A DNA stretch of 64,000 bases from UPXZ01 sp049840795 (GTDB lineage Bacteria; Bacteroidota; Bacteroidia; Bacteroidales; Paludibacteraceae). The stretch spans positions 1 through 64,000 of the forward strand of contig JASGJK010000016.1 in assembly GCA_049840795.1 (NCBI GenBank), in the 5' to 3' direction. A program made the translations under genes and the position numbers. Shown here in pieces: positions 29,088-39,336 of this stretch. Position 1 is the stretch's first letter, and the number at the start of each line of letters is the position of its first letter. The notes beneath the pieces are model-generated. The model was not told where the DNA came from and ran no database searches. It worked only from the letters and a program-made list of their open reading frames with translations.

Positions 29088-29540
29088 ATGAGTTACACTA
29101 GTTTATTATGTCACATTGTGTTTCGTACAAAATATAGCAACGAAACAATCAATGAAGAAAACGAAGAAAAGCTCTATCGCTATATTTGGGGATTTATCAA
29201 AAATAAAAGATGTGTATTATATCGAATTAATGGAATGCCCGACCATATTCATATTTTGGTACAGATACATCCTTCCATTGCTGTATCTGATTTTGTAAAA
29301 CAATTAAAAAACGCAACAAATTACTGGCTGAAAGAAAATAAAGAACTGTTTCCAGATTTTGAAGCGTGGGGAAGAAAATATTTTGCAATGACCTATAATT
29401 ATAAGGATAAAGATTTGATTATTAATTATATTAAGAACCAAAAAAAACATCATAAAACAGAAAACTCATCGGATGAAGTGCGAAGATTGTCGAATGAAAA
29501 TAATATACAAATTGATGAACGTTATTGGGAAGAGGATTAA
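29088..29540 (+). CDS. REP-associated tyrosine transposase (RAYT, IS200/IS605-like HUH protein)
   Basis: 150 residues. It has the HUH metal motif in NGMPDHIHILVQIHP (about 48-62), the upstream LLCHIVFRTKYSNE strand typical of the Y1 transposase fold, and a catalytic Tyr helix (YFAMTYNYKDKDLIINYIKN, about 105-124). It would nick and join single-stranded DNA at structured repeats. No tnpB partner or simple IS ends are visible; instead the gene is bracketed by REP-like palindromes, which marks it as a domesticated RAYT. It separates the phenylacetate-CoA ligase from the aminotransferase. Confidence 0.88.
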   Translation: MSYTSLLCHIVFRTKYSNETINEENEEKLYRYIWGFIKNKRCVLYRINGMPDHIHILVQIHPSIAVSDFVKQLKNATNYWLKENKELFPDFEAWGRKYFAMTYNYKDKDLIINYIKNQKKHHKTENSSDEVRRLSNENNIQIDERYWEED

Positions 29541-29571
29541 CTTTGTATAAATTTACATTGTTTTCATATTG

Positions 29572-29656
29572 CGTGCTCCGCACGTGTCAGTCTTGTGCTT
29601 CGCACATCTCCACACGATAAACGTGTGGAGTTAAGCATAATATCGTGCTCCGCACG
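29572..29656. repeat. Right REP-like palindromes of the RAYT unit
   Basis: Two copies of CGTGCTCCGCACG (29572-29584 and 29644-29656) enclose the palindrome TGTGCTTCGCACA (29594-29606) and a 9-bp perfect hairpin CTCCACACG/CGTGTGGAG (29608-29630). The block ends 37 bases before the aminotransferase start. Confidence 0.75.
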
Positions 29657-29693
29657 AACAAACTTTCAAACAACCAAACTTATACATAAACAA

Positions 29694-30986
29694 ATGATTT
29701 CAAAACAATTAGTAGATAATCTTTTCGCTCAATTTGGCGCCGATGATATTACGCAACTTTCCATTCGCGAAGTGGGTAAATTGGTCGGTATGATTGAAAA
29801 AGATAGTGGTGAAGAGTTTATTCATATGGAAATGGGTGTTCCGGGACTGCAACCTAATGAAATTGGCATAGAAGCAGAAAAGGAGGCGCTTGAGTTGGGT
29901 TTGCCGGCTATCTATCCTAATATCGAAGGAATAGAACCCGCTAAAAATGAAATCGCTCGTTTTGCTAAATTGTTTATGAGTTTGGAAGTTTCACCCCAAC
30001 AATGCATTCCCACAGTGGGAGGTATGCAAGGAAGTTTTGCCGCTTTACTTGCAGCAGCGCGCGCAAATCCTGAAAAAACCTACACCCTTTTTATCGATCC
30101 CGGATTTCCGGTACAGAAATCACAACTTCATTTGATGGGTGTTCCTTTCAAAACCTTTGATTTGTTAAATTTTAGAGGCGAAAGGTTAGGCAACAAACTT
30201 GAAGAATTTCTTAAAGAAGGAAATATTTGCTCAATATGTTATTCGTCGCCTAACAATCCTTCGTGGATTTGTTTTACAAACGATGAATTAAAAATAATAG
30301 GCGAATTAGCTAATAAATACGATGTGATTGTGATTGAAGATTTGGCTTATTTCGGAATGGATTTTCGTGAAAACTACGGTTTTGCAGGTGTAGAACCGTA
30401 TCAACCAACGGTAGCACATTACGCAAAAAATTATATTTTAGTACTTTCTACCTCAAAAATTTTCAGTTACGCCGGACAGCGAATAGGACTAATGATTATT
30501 AGTGATTTGTCTTATTCGCGAAAATATCCAAATCTGAAAAACTATTTTACTTCCGATACGTTGGGGCATTTTATTCCTTACGGCGTTTTATATGCCACCA
30601 CAGCAGGAACATCGCACACAGCACAATATGCCCTTGCAAAAATGCTCAAAGCAGTGAACGATAATCAACTTAATTTTACCGAAGCGCTTCATTTATACGG
30701 TGAAAAAGCCAAAAAGATGAAGGAAATATTTTTGAAATATGGTTTCTACATCGTTTATAACGATGATAACCGTGAGTTAGCCGACGGTTTCTACTTCACC
30801 ATAGCTTATCCGGGATTAACCAGCGCTGAATTAATGCGTAAGTTTTTGTATTTTGGCATCAGCGCCATCTCTTTAGCTATTACTGGTAGCGAAAATCTCA
30901 ACGGTTTACGCGCTTGTGTATCCTTTGTCAGGTTAGATCAAATTCCGATTCTGGATGAAAGATTGAAGGAGTTTTCTGTGGCATAA
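29694..30986 (+). CDS. PLP-dependent aminotransferase (class I/II)
   Basis: 430 residues from the ATG at 29694, chosen because the protein's conserved start (MISKQLVDNLFAQFGADD) lies there and the preceding codons run through the REP palindromes. Fold-type I features are YSSPNNPSWICFTNDEL, VIVIEDLAYFGMDFREN (PLP Asp) and LVLSTSKIFSYAGQRIGLM, with the Schiff-base Lys in STSK. It transfers an amino group between an amino acid and a 2-oxoacid; the neighbours suggest aromatic substrates. A terminator follows at 31020-31056. Confidence 0.9.
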   Translation: MISKQLVDNLFAQFGADDITQLSIREVGKLVGMIEKDSGEEFIHMEMGVPGLQPNEIGIEAEKEALELGLPAIYPNIEGIEPAKNEIARFAKLFMSLEVSPQQCIPTVGGMQGSFAALLAAARANPEKTYTLFIDPGFPVQKSQLHLMGVPFKTFDLLNFRGERLGNKLEEFLKEGNICSICYSSPNNPSWICFTNDELKIIGELANKYDVIVIEDLAYFGMDFRENYGFAGVEPYQPTVAHYAKNYILVLSTSKIFSYAGQRIGLMIISDLSYSRKYPNLKNYFTSDTLGHFIPYGVLYATTAGTSHTAQYALAKMLKAVNDNQLNFTEALHLYGEKAKKMKEIFLKYGFYIVYNDDNRELADGFYFTIAYPGLTSAELMRKFLYFGISAISLAITGSENLNGLRACVSFVRLDQIPILDERLKEFSVA

Positions 30987-31019
30987 CTTTTTCAAAAAGA
31001 GAAATAATAAGAACAAAAG

Positions 31020-31056
31020 ACTCTGTCGGTACTGAAAACCCGATAGAGTTTTTTTA
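31020..31056 (+). terminator. Rho-independent terminator after the aminotransferase gene
   Basis: A 10-bp stem with one G-T pair (ACTCTGTCGG, 31020-31029; CCGATAGAGT, 31040-31049) is followed by a run of T. Confidence 0.8.
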
Positions 31057-31060
31057 TTTA

Positions 31061-31208
31061 GGTCGTCTTGACTTTTTAATATACAGCAATAATATTCAAT
31101 TGATGTAACACCTACAGTACTAAAAACCAATGATGTACATTATTTTATTAAGATTTAGCCACCGGTTAATATATAGCAGAATAATTATCAACCCATAAAA
31201 ATTAATGA
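31061..31208 (-). repeat. Dispersed intergenic repeat, copy C (inverted)
   Basis: Reverse complement of copy B (24281-24455) over about 150 bases, from GGTCGTCTTGACTTTTTAA to the ATTATCAACCCATAAAAA end. It lies in a 574-base gap (30987-31560) with no other gene. Confidence 0.7.
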
Positions 31209-31406
31209 TTATCCGCAAAGCGACCTAATGTAAATTTAGAGCGGTAATTTCTCTGTGAAACTTTGTGAATCCTCTGTGTAACTTTGTGAATCCTCTGTGT
31301 AACTTTGTGTAATAGCTGTTACACAAAACACTCAAAGAAGACACCAAAATCACAAAAAGATAAATGTCAAATAATAGTCCAAATAGGTCATATTGCGGAT
31401 AATCAT
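31205..31406. repeat. MITE-like element with terminal inverted repeats and internal 21-bp tandem repeats
   Basis: About 23-bp imperfect inverted ends (31205-31227 and 31384-31406, core ATGATTATCCGCAA then GACCTA) enclose 200 bases. Inside is a tandem repeat of period 21 (AACTTTGTGAATCCTCTGTGT, about 31258-31310). The end sequence ATGATTATCCGCAAAGCGAC recurs at 60303-60324. No transposase is encoded. Confidence 0.6.
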
Positions 31407-31526
31407 ATAAAAATTTCTGTAGGAACGACACGTAATAGAATATGAAAAGTCAAGATAACTTTATTAAAAGCAAATTTTTTTTAAAGAAAAACGCTCGAAC
31501 ATATCATCAAATCAAAAATAATACAT

Positions 31527-31547
31527 TAATTTTGCAACACTGTTGCA
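31527..31547. promoter_or_regulatory. -7 element overlapping a palindromic operator upstream of the Fur-family gene
   Basis: TGCAACA-C-TGTTGCA (31533-31547) is a perfect 7-1-7 palindrome overlapping a TAATTTTG -7 box (31527-31534), 14 bases before the start codon. Its placement suits autorepression by the Fur/Zur-type protein encoded next (inference). Confidence 0.6.
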
Positions 31548-31560
31548 TTTACTTACATTT

Positions 31561-31962
31561 ATGAACTCGGAAGAAATACTAAAAGCATTTAATCTGAAGC
31601 GAACAAAATGTCGCAAAGGAATTCTCGATATGATGATTGACACCAATCAGGCACTCTCGGAGAATGAAATTCGTGAAAAAATGTCGAAAGATTACGATCG
31701 CACCACATTTTATCGCTCGTTTAAAACGCTGGAAGAAAACCATATCATTCACAAAATAGTGGTTGACAATCAGTTTGTAAAGTATGCTTACAACAGTTCG
31801 ATAACAAAAGACAAAGCGCACGTACATTTTTTTTGTATTGATTGTCAAACGGTTAGATGTATAGACACTGAATCGGAATATCGTTTTAAGCTTCCTGAGG
31901 GCTTTCAGGACGAAGAAACCGAAATATTAATCAAAGGCACTTGTGCCAAATGTAAACATTGA
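31561..31962 (+). CDS. Fur-family metal-responsive repressor (possibly Zur-like)
   Basis: 133 residues from the ATG at 31561; an upstream TTG at 31543 would start inside the operator. A winged helix (LKRTKCRKGILDMM; YDRTTFYRSFKTLEENHIIH) is followed by a dimerisation domain with metal ligands (DKAHVHFFCIDCQTVRC and the final CAKCKH, two CxxC pairs for structural zinc). It would repress when metal-bound. Overlap with the next small gene, and the TonB receptor beyond, make a metal-uptake unit. The metal cannot be set from sequence; zinc or iron are likeliest. Confidence 0.85.
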   Translation: MNSEEILKAFNLKRTKCRKGILDMMIDTNQALSENEIREKMSKDYDRTTFYRSFKTLEENHIIHKIVVDNQFVKYAYNSSITKDKAHVHFFCIDCQTVRCIDTESEYRFKLPEGFQDEETEILIKGTCAKCKH

Positions 31963-32321
31963 ACGCTACTAAAAGACATATTAGTTTATTTGTATTGGGA
32001 TTTTTTGTATTTCCGATACTTTTTCAGCCTATACATATTGTTTGGCATCACGCTCATATTCATTTGAGTAAATGTTACAACAAATCGGAAACGTGCACTA
32101 CTCGTCACCTTACAATAGATGATGTTGTTTCATACAGTTCGCTAAAAACAGTGCATTGTCTTACTTGCGATTATCAAATTGTGATAAACTCGCTACCCGT
32201 TCGTTTTCATTATGATGCCTCTGAACCGGTCACTCTAAATCACCTTTATTTTTACACATATCAACATCCGGATTTTCAGGTTTATTTTGATAGTCCTTCT
32301 CGCGCACCTCCCGTAATGTAA
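31959..32321 (+). CDS. Small secreted or membrane-anchored His/Cys-containing protein, metal locus
   Basis: 120 residues. The TTG start overlaps the repressor's stop (TTGA), and no nearby ATG exists. An N-terminal hydrophobic segment (SLFVLGFFVFPILFQPIHIV) leads to a His cluster WHHAHIH, then CYNKSETC and HCLTCDY. The His and Cys residues suggest metal binding outside the cytoplasm; function is otherwise unknown. I recognise no named family with confidence. Translational coupling to a Fur-type gene supports a role in metal handling. Confidence 0.6.
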   Translation: MNATKRHISLFVLGFFVFPILFQPIHIVWHHAHIHLSKCYNKSETCTTRHLTIDDVVSYSSLKTVHCLTCDYQIVINSLPVRFHYDASEPVTLNHLYFYTYQHPDFQVYFDSPSRAPPVM

Positions 32322-32470
32322 CTTTCTTCGCCTCATTCACGTGCGAATGCAGTAGCCGATGTCTGTTAAGCGAACTTATTCGATTTTGCATTATGTTGCT
32401 AAGTAGGTAGGTATCTACATCGCTTATCATACTGTTTCGTACGACACCTAAAAAACAAAATTATTATCGT

Positions 32471-32551
32471 ATGAAAAGGTTCATTCTACTTTTCTTGGTA
32501 GTGATTGTATCTGCTGTTGTTATCAACATTCAGAATACGTATTTTTTCTGA
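32471..32551 (+). CDS. Possible small membrane peptide (26 residues)
   Basis: ATG at 32471 encodes MKRFILLFLVVIVSAVVINI and six more residues, a basic start followed by one hydrophobic helix. A shift in the T run near 32545 would extend it to about 41 residues (ending YQIASDIHII). It may be a tiny envelope peptide or the remnant of a signal peptide. No ribosome-binding evidence is visible, so this is a weak call. Confidence 0.3.
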   Translation: MKRFILLFLVVIVSAVVINIQNTYFF

Positions 32552-32611
32552 TGCAATCAGTTATCAAATTGCCTCAGATATTCATATTATATAATATTTA
32601 AAGGAATTCAA

Positions 32612-34902
32612 ATGAAAAAGAACTTATGGAGTTTAATGATTCTGTTATTTTGTTCAATAGCAGGATTTGCCCAAAATAAATCAGATGCACACATAACAGG
32701 ACATATTGTAAATATAACCACGAAAGAATACATTCCCTTAATAAGTGTGATTTTAAAAGGAACTACAATCGGAACAACGACCGATGCAACAGGCCATTAT
32801 TTTTTAAAAAACCTACCAGCAGGTAAATTTACTATGGTTGTGTCCGGAATAGGATATAAATCTATTGAAAAAGAGATTGATTTAACTGCTGTACATAATA
32901 TTGACGTGGATTTTGAATTAGAAGAAGACCCAATAATATTAGAGGGTATTGTCGTTTCAGCCAATCGTAACGAAACCAACCGTAAAGAAGCACCAACTAT
33001 TGTGAATATTATAAGTCCGAAAATTTTCGAGAATACTAATTCTGTTTGCCTTGCACAAGGATTAAACTTTCAACCTGGATTAAGGACTGAAATCAACTGT
33101 CAGAATTGTGGCTTACCGCAAGTTAGAATAAATGGTTTGGATGGCACGTATTCACAAATATTAATTGATAGTCGTCCAATTTACAGTGCTTTACAGAGTG
33201 TTTACGGCATCGAGCAAATCCCAACAAATATGATAGAGCGTGTTGAAGTAGTTCGGGGGGGTGGTTCAGCTATTTTTGGCACAAATGCCATCGGAGGCAC
33301 TATAAACATTATTACCAAAGATCCGGTGATAAATTCTATAACTATAACAAATTCGTCCACGATGATCGGTAATAAAACATCCGACATAAATACAACTTTA
33401 AATGCATCTGTTGTTTCAGATGATAATAAAACCGGTATAACTCTCTTTGGCTCAACAAGACAACGAAATCCGTATGACAATAATGGAGATGGTTTCTCAG
33501 AAATCACAAAACTTAGGGTTCAAAATATTGGATTTAAAGGCTTTTATAAAACAGGCAATTACAGTAAATTGACCGTTGAATATCACAATCTTTATAACTA
33601 CATCAGAGGAGGAAACAAATTTGATTTACCTGTTCAGCAGGCTGATATCGCAGAAGCTGCCGAATACAATATAAATACCGGTAGTTTGAATTATAGTATT
33701 TTTTCTAAGAATAATAAACATCATTTTAATGTTTTTTCTTCGGCTCAACTAATTGATAGAGCTAACTATGCCGGTGCGCAGCAAGACATAAATGGATTTG
33801 GAAAAACTGATGGGCTGACCTTTGTTTCAGGTGGACAATATACTTATTCAATAGATAAACTGCTTTTTATGCCAGCAATATTCACAACGGGTGTCGAATA
33901 CAATATTGATGATTTACACGATATAATACAAGGGTATAATAGAACAACTGATCAAAAAATACATATCACAAGTACCTATTTACAAAACGAATGGAAGAAT
34001 AAAAAACTAAGCGTTCTATTAGGCGGTCGTTTTGATAAACATAGTTTGATTAAAAATGCAATTTTAAGTCCTCGAGTGAACTTGCGATATAATCCAAATG
34101 AAATTTTTAGCTTTAGGACAAGTTATTCCACCGGATTCCGTGCTCCACAGGTGTATGATGAAGATTTACATGGCTCAGCCATTGGAGGTGAGATTTCATT
34201 TATTCAAAATAACCCGGATCTTAAACCCGAAAAATCACAGAGCTATAGCGCTTCCATCGACATAGATAAAAGATTTGGTAAAGTTCAAACAGAATTACTG
34301 ATAGAAGGATTTTATACAAACTTGAACAATGTTTTTGTATTGACAGAGATTGGGACGAACCCGGATGGAAGTTTTATACTTGAAAGAGATAATGCTCCGG
34401 GAGCTTTACGTGAAGGGAATAAACATAGAGGGGAAAATACTACCTTCAAACAATCTACAATTTCAATTAGGAATGACTTTTCAAAAAAGTGAGTATAAAG
34501 AAGCACAGCAGTGGAGCGACGACTTAACGTTAGTTCCACAGAAAAAAATGTTTCGCTCCCCCGACCAGTATGGCTATTTGACGGCAGTGTATCAAGTTGA
34601 TAAGAATTTTTAATATTTCTTTGAGCGGAACTTATACCGGTAGTATGTTGGTTCAACATTTTGCAGGTTATATACCAAACGATATGGAAGTAAATACACC
34701 CGATTTTTTTGACCTAAATGTAAAACTATCATATGATTTTAAGCTTAACAATAATGTTAAATTGCAACTAAATGGAGGAATACAAAATATTTTTAATAAT
34801 TATCAAAGCGATTTTGATAAGGGTACATTTCGTGATGCAGGATATATCTATGGACCATCTTTACCGCGTTCATTCATCTTTGGATTTAAATTTTTGATAT
34901 AA
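32612..34902 (+). pseudogene. TonB-dependent outer-membrane receptor, two late frameshifts
   Basis: A signal peptide (MKKNLWSLMILLFCSIAGFA) is followed by a carboxypeptidase-like beta domain (ITGHIVNITTKEYIPLISVI) and the plug (EAPTIVNIISPKIFENTNSV; INCQNCGLPQVRINGLDGTY; MIERVEVVRGGGSAIFGTNA; TINIITKDP), then a 22-strand-type barrel. The frame is lost near 34415 (reading resumes with VKGINIEGKILPSNN) and again near 34610 (resumes with NISLSGTYTGSMLVQHFAGY). The last residues, LPRSFIFGFKFLI, end in a hydrophobic/aromatic strand as barrel proteins do. It would import a metal chelate or similar ligand; position after a Fur-type regulator supports metal. All parts are present, so one or two base corrections would restore it. 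Confidence 0.85.
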
Positions 34903-34905
34903 TTT

Positions 34906-35695
34906 GATTGTTTAACTTTCGCACGTGTAATTTGCTCATTTACATCAATTTACATTAGTGTAGCAATTTTTTCTCACGACATACCCCTCTCTCCACTCGG
35001 AGAGGGGCTTGGGGGAGCTAACTTAAATAAGATTAAAGTTCTTGATTCTTATAAACATTTGATAATCTGAATTATATAGTTTTAAATATTCATAGAATCA
35101 AACGTTTAATAACTTGCGAAAGGTGAATTTTATTATTTAACGAAGGTGATTATCATTTTTTATCAACTTAAGTAGTAGAAAATAATTATTGTCATGTTTT
35201 TTCGAGGCTGTTTTTGAGCTGATTTTTTGGGATTTTGTCCGAAGATTTAGCGGGCTAAATCAAGGATAAAAGCGTAAAAAGATGCCAAAAAGAGACCGAA
35301 AGAACAAACAAAGCATTTAGATTTAGTTTTTAATAATTATAGCGTTAATTGTTTTTTACTACTCAAGTGACAAAAGCGGATGGTCGATGTAAAAAGAATT
35401 GAGTGCAAACATCTTATGCCGAAAGTCGTCACTGTTTAATTGTAGGAAAAATCAAAGAAAAGAACTTAAGCTGTAACAATTAAAAATCAGTATAATTTAA
35501 TCTTTTAAATGCTACGAATTGCTCAATTTCGTGGCATTTTGTTTGAGAATAATCCACAAACAAAGCCTGTTGATAAATATTTTGAATTTTGACTTCATTT
35601 TTTTCAATAACGAATAGATATTTTCAGTATTTTTACACAAAAATTCACAAGACAACATTTTTCTCAATTGTATATCTAAATGTAAATAATATTGT
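34906..35695. other. 790-base intergenic region before putA
   Basis: No gene is recognisable. It contains a CTCTCC...GGAGAGG palindrome (about 34985-35010), a MITE-like inverted-repeat unit (35166-35368) and AT-rich leader DNA before putA. Confidence 0.5.
35166..35368. repeat. MITE-like element, 203 bp
   Basis: Imperfect inverted ends of about 25 bp (35166-35190, ACTTAAGTAGTAG...; 35344-35368, the complement ACTTGAGTAGTAA...) enclose a non-coding core with GATTTAGCGGGCTAAATC, itself a palindrome (near 35246). No target duplication is evident. Confidence 0.55.
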
Positions 35696-38600
35696 ATGGA
35701 AACAGTTCACACGAATGAAGTTATTGAATGGGCAAAAGATTTTCTAAGAAAAGCTGAAAAAGAAATTACTGCCGATGAATTAAAGGAACAGCATAAATAT
35801 GCAGTTTTAGTTCAAAATCCAACCGATAAGGTGCTTATGACCAAGATGTTGGATGAGACATCACAAATACACGATAATGCCAAGTTATCCAAAAGAATAA
35901 AACTGTTACTGAATGAGTATGGCGTTCCTGATTTTTTTAGCGGAAACGAAAAAATGTTGCTTAAACTGTATAATTCAGTAGGATATTTGTTTCCTTCCAT
36001 TGCAGTGCCTGCATTTAAACGATATTTGCGTACATCTACCAGCAAAGTAATTATCAACGAGCGAGAAGATTTACTGAAAGCGCATTTAACTTTCCGTAAA
36101 AAACAGAAAATCGGACAAAATGTGAATCTGCTCGGCGAAGTAGTACTGGGTGACGAAGAGGCGCACAAACGATACGAACACTATTTAGAAGGATTGAAAG
36201 ATCCCAATATCAACTATATATCGGTAAAGCTTTCCGGGATTTATGCGCAAATTAATGCGTTGAATCACGATAAAAATAAGAAAGATTTGTGTGAGCTGAT
36301 GGGCAACATCTATCAGCAGGCAATAGACTATCCTTATGTGGACGAAAAAGGCAACAAATCGTACAAATTCGTCAACTTAGATATGGAAGAATACAAGGAT
36401 GCCGATCTGACAATGGAAGTGTTCATCAGTACATTATCAGAACCAAGATTCAAGAATCTCAGAGCAGGTATTGTTATTCAGGCTTATTTACCTGACGCTA
36501 CCAGATTACAAGAAGAACTGCTTCAGTTTGCCCAAAAACGTGTTGATGAGGGTGGTTCACCCATCAAGATGCGCTTGGTAAAAGGGGCAAATCTTCAAAT
36601 GGAAAGCATCGTCTCATCACTTCGCGGATGGGAAAATCCAATTTATGATACCAAAATAGAGGTAGATGCTAATTATCTAAGGGTGTTGGACAAAGCCCTA
36701 CAACCCGAAAATGCAAAAGTACTGAGTGTGGGTGTAGCTTCGCATAATTTCTTCACCATCGGTTACGCTTATTTATTATCGAAAAAAAATGGGGTAGAAG
36801 AACTTATAGAGTTTGAGATGCTCGAAGGGATGGCAAATCACTTCCGAGGGTGATGCGACAGCTCAAAAAACATATTATTCTTTACACCCCAGTGGTTAAA
36901 GACGAACATTTCCTCAATGCCGTGTCGTATCTTGTACGCCGTATGGACGAAATACCAGCAAAGATAACTTTCTCACATACTCATTCAACCTCAAAGAAGG
37001 TACAAAGGAGTGGCTTTTCCTCAAAGAACAATTTGAAAAAGCTATGGAATTGAAAAGCAAAGTTTCAAGCACGCCCAGACGCACACAAAACCGCCTGTTG
37101 AAAATAGAGCCTAAAAAAGATGTTTCTGTATTCAAAGGTGAGCCGGATACCGATTTTGATTTGAAACCCAATAAAGAATGGGCGGATAATATCCGTAAAA
37201 AATGGATGAAAACTTCAGAAGATAAACCATATCAGATTCCGGTACAAATAGGTGGCAGCGAAGTAGAAGGAGAGAAAAAAACATCCTATTTCGACCATAA
37301 CCAGACTGAAAAAGTGTGTGTGTGCGAAGTGTCGCAGTCAAGTAAAGACCAAGTGAAAAACATCATTCAGATAGCGGAAAAAGATGTTTCCGAATGGAGA
37401 AAAACATCGTTGCAGGAGCGCGCAGTTATTCTGAATAAAGTGGCTGATAATTTAGCTAACGAACGTGGTAATTTAATCGGCTGTATGTCAGCTATTACCG
37501 GAAAAACTTTTACAGAGGGTGATGTTGAAGTTTCGGAAGCCATTGATTTCTGTCGATATTATCCTCATACAATGCAGGCGTTTGAGAACCTCAAAACCGT
37601 TTCTTACAGTCCAAAAGGAATTGTTTTGGTCATTCCGACTTGGAACTTTCCTACGGCAATTCCCGTGGGTGGTGTAGCTTCCGCTTTGGCCGGAGGCAAT
37701 ACCGTGATTTTAAAACCGGCAACGGTTGCTTTCCCTGTCGCTTGGGAATTTGCACAAAGTTTTTGGAATGCCGGCGTACCTAAAGACGCATTGCAGGTGG
37801 TTTGCACAGCTACACGCGATGCTTTGACCGAACTAACAACGCATCCTTCAGTTAAACACATTATTCTTACCGGAGGAACAGATACTGCATTCCGCATTCT
37901 TGAAGTCAATCCGAAAACGCCACTTTCAGCCGAAACAGGAGGAAAAAATGCCATCATTCTCACAGCAAGTGGCGACCGTGACCACGCTATTATGAGTGTG
38001 GTGAAATCAGCATTCAGCAACGCGGGACAAAAGTGTTCAGCTTGTTCGTTGCTGTTAGTCGAAAAAAGCGTATATGATGATCCAAGTTTCCGTGAAAAGA
38101 TGACCGATGCCGTACGAAGTGTTCATACAGGAAGCGCTTGGGATGGGGGCAATATTATAGGTCCTATGGTTACAAACAATAATGATAAAATGCTTTATGC
38201 CATTGAAAACTTGGAAGATGGTGAAAGTTGGTTGGTTAAACCCGAATTTGCTGACGAAGATAAATACATTCTGAAACCATCGGTAAAATGGGGTGTAAAA
38301 CCGGGAAGCTATACTTTTACCACTGAACTTTTTGGACCGGTGCTGAGTGTGGTTCGCATTGAAAACCTGGAACATGGTATTGATTTAGTGAACAGCGGCG
38401 AATATGGTTTGACTTCAGGTTTAGATAGTCTGGATGAAAGTGAACGTGAATTATGGAAAAATTCTATCGAAGCCGGAAACTTATACATCAATCGTGGAAT
38501 TACGGGAGCTATCGTGCAACGTCAGCCATTTGGAGGTATGAAGCGCTCGGCGTTTGGAGGTGGCATTAAAGCCGGAGGTCCAAACTATGTTTCTTGTTTT

Positions 38601-39200
38601 GTGAATTTTGAAGAAAAAGCAATCCAATCCAAAGAGACAAATGCAGATAAGACTCTAAAAGCGACACTTTCTGATAAAGAACTGGAACGATATACATTCG
38701 CAACGGGAAGCTACCGCTTAAATTGGGAAAAGGAATTTGCCATAGAACATCTGACACAAGAATTGATAGGAGAAAAAATTGTTTGCCGTTATCGTCCATT
38801 AAAAAATATGGTATTCAGACTACTGCCGGAGGATAAATTGATTGATGTTTTAATGGTTATTGCTGCCACTGAAGTATCTAAAACTAAATTGACTATAAGT
38901 ATCAACGCCAACGACGTTAAACTCAATAAGATAAAAACATTGCCAAATAAAGGATTTACATTACTAACGCAAACCGACGATGAATTTGTAAAAACAATGG
39001 AAAATTTTGAACGTGTGCGTGTTTGCTCACCAAACATCCCCGATGCTTATTATCTAAAAGCAGCTAAACTTGGGAAATACATTGCTATTACTCCTCCGTT
39101 AGCCGAAGGACGTATTGAACTGCTTCACTACGTGAAAGAGCAAAGTGTTTCGTATGAATATCATCGCTATGGAAGTTTTTCGGAAGAAGATGCAATATAA
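35696..39200 (+). pseudogene. putA: PutA-type proline dehydrogenase / P5C dehydrogenase, frameshifted in the linker
   Basis: Frame 1 (35696-36853) is a proline dehydrogenase: VIQAYLPDATRLQEELLQFA, MRLVKGANLQME, VGVASHNFFTIGYA. It shifts near 36845, runs through NAVSYLVRRMDE, and shifts again near 36950 into the frame that continues to 39200. The second half is an aldehyde dehydrogenase: IPTWNFPTAIPVGGVASALA, VILKPATVAFPVAWEFAQ, catalytic Glu in AETGGKNA, catalytic Cys in NAGQKCSACSL, and QPFGGMKRSAFGGGIKAGGP. Together they would oxidise proline to glutamate with FAD and NAD. The total length of about 1165 residues is normal. Only the short inter-domain stretch is damaged, which favours sequencing error or expression as two proteins. 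Confidence 0.85.
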
Positions 39201-39336
39201 AATTAGAAATTAGAAATACTGAATTATAGAATTAAAATTTCAAATTTCGTAACTAACGCTCAAAAATATAATCAGCAGATCAGAAAGTGAAATACTTTAG
39301 AACTGCTGATTTCTATTTTTACTGAAAAAAAAATAT

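Noticed and set aside
31258..31310. CRISPR-like array
   Set aside because: The 21-base units are directly adjacent with no variable spacers and no cas genes occur in the window.
31225..31431. A 68-residue minus-strand protein
   Set aside because: It is a translation of the tandem repeat (KLHRGFTKLHRGF) inside a MITE-like element with no start signal.
32322..32611. Cobalamin or other riboswitch before the TonB receptor
   Set aside because: The 290-base leader is too short for, and lacks the recognisable conserved boxes of, a cobalamin element.
36845..37053. Separate proline dehydrogenase and P5C dehydrogenase genes
   Set aside because: The linker residues in the third frame (NAVSYLVRRMDE, FNLKEGTKEWLFLK) match a continuous PutA-type protein, so a fused gene with shifts fits better.
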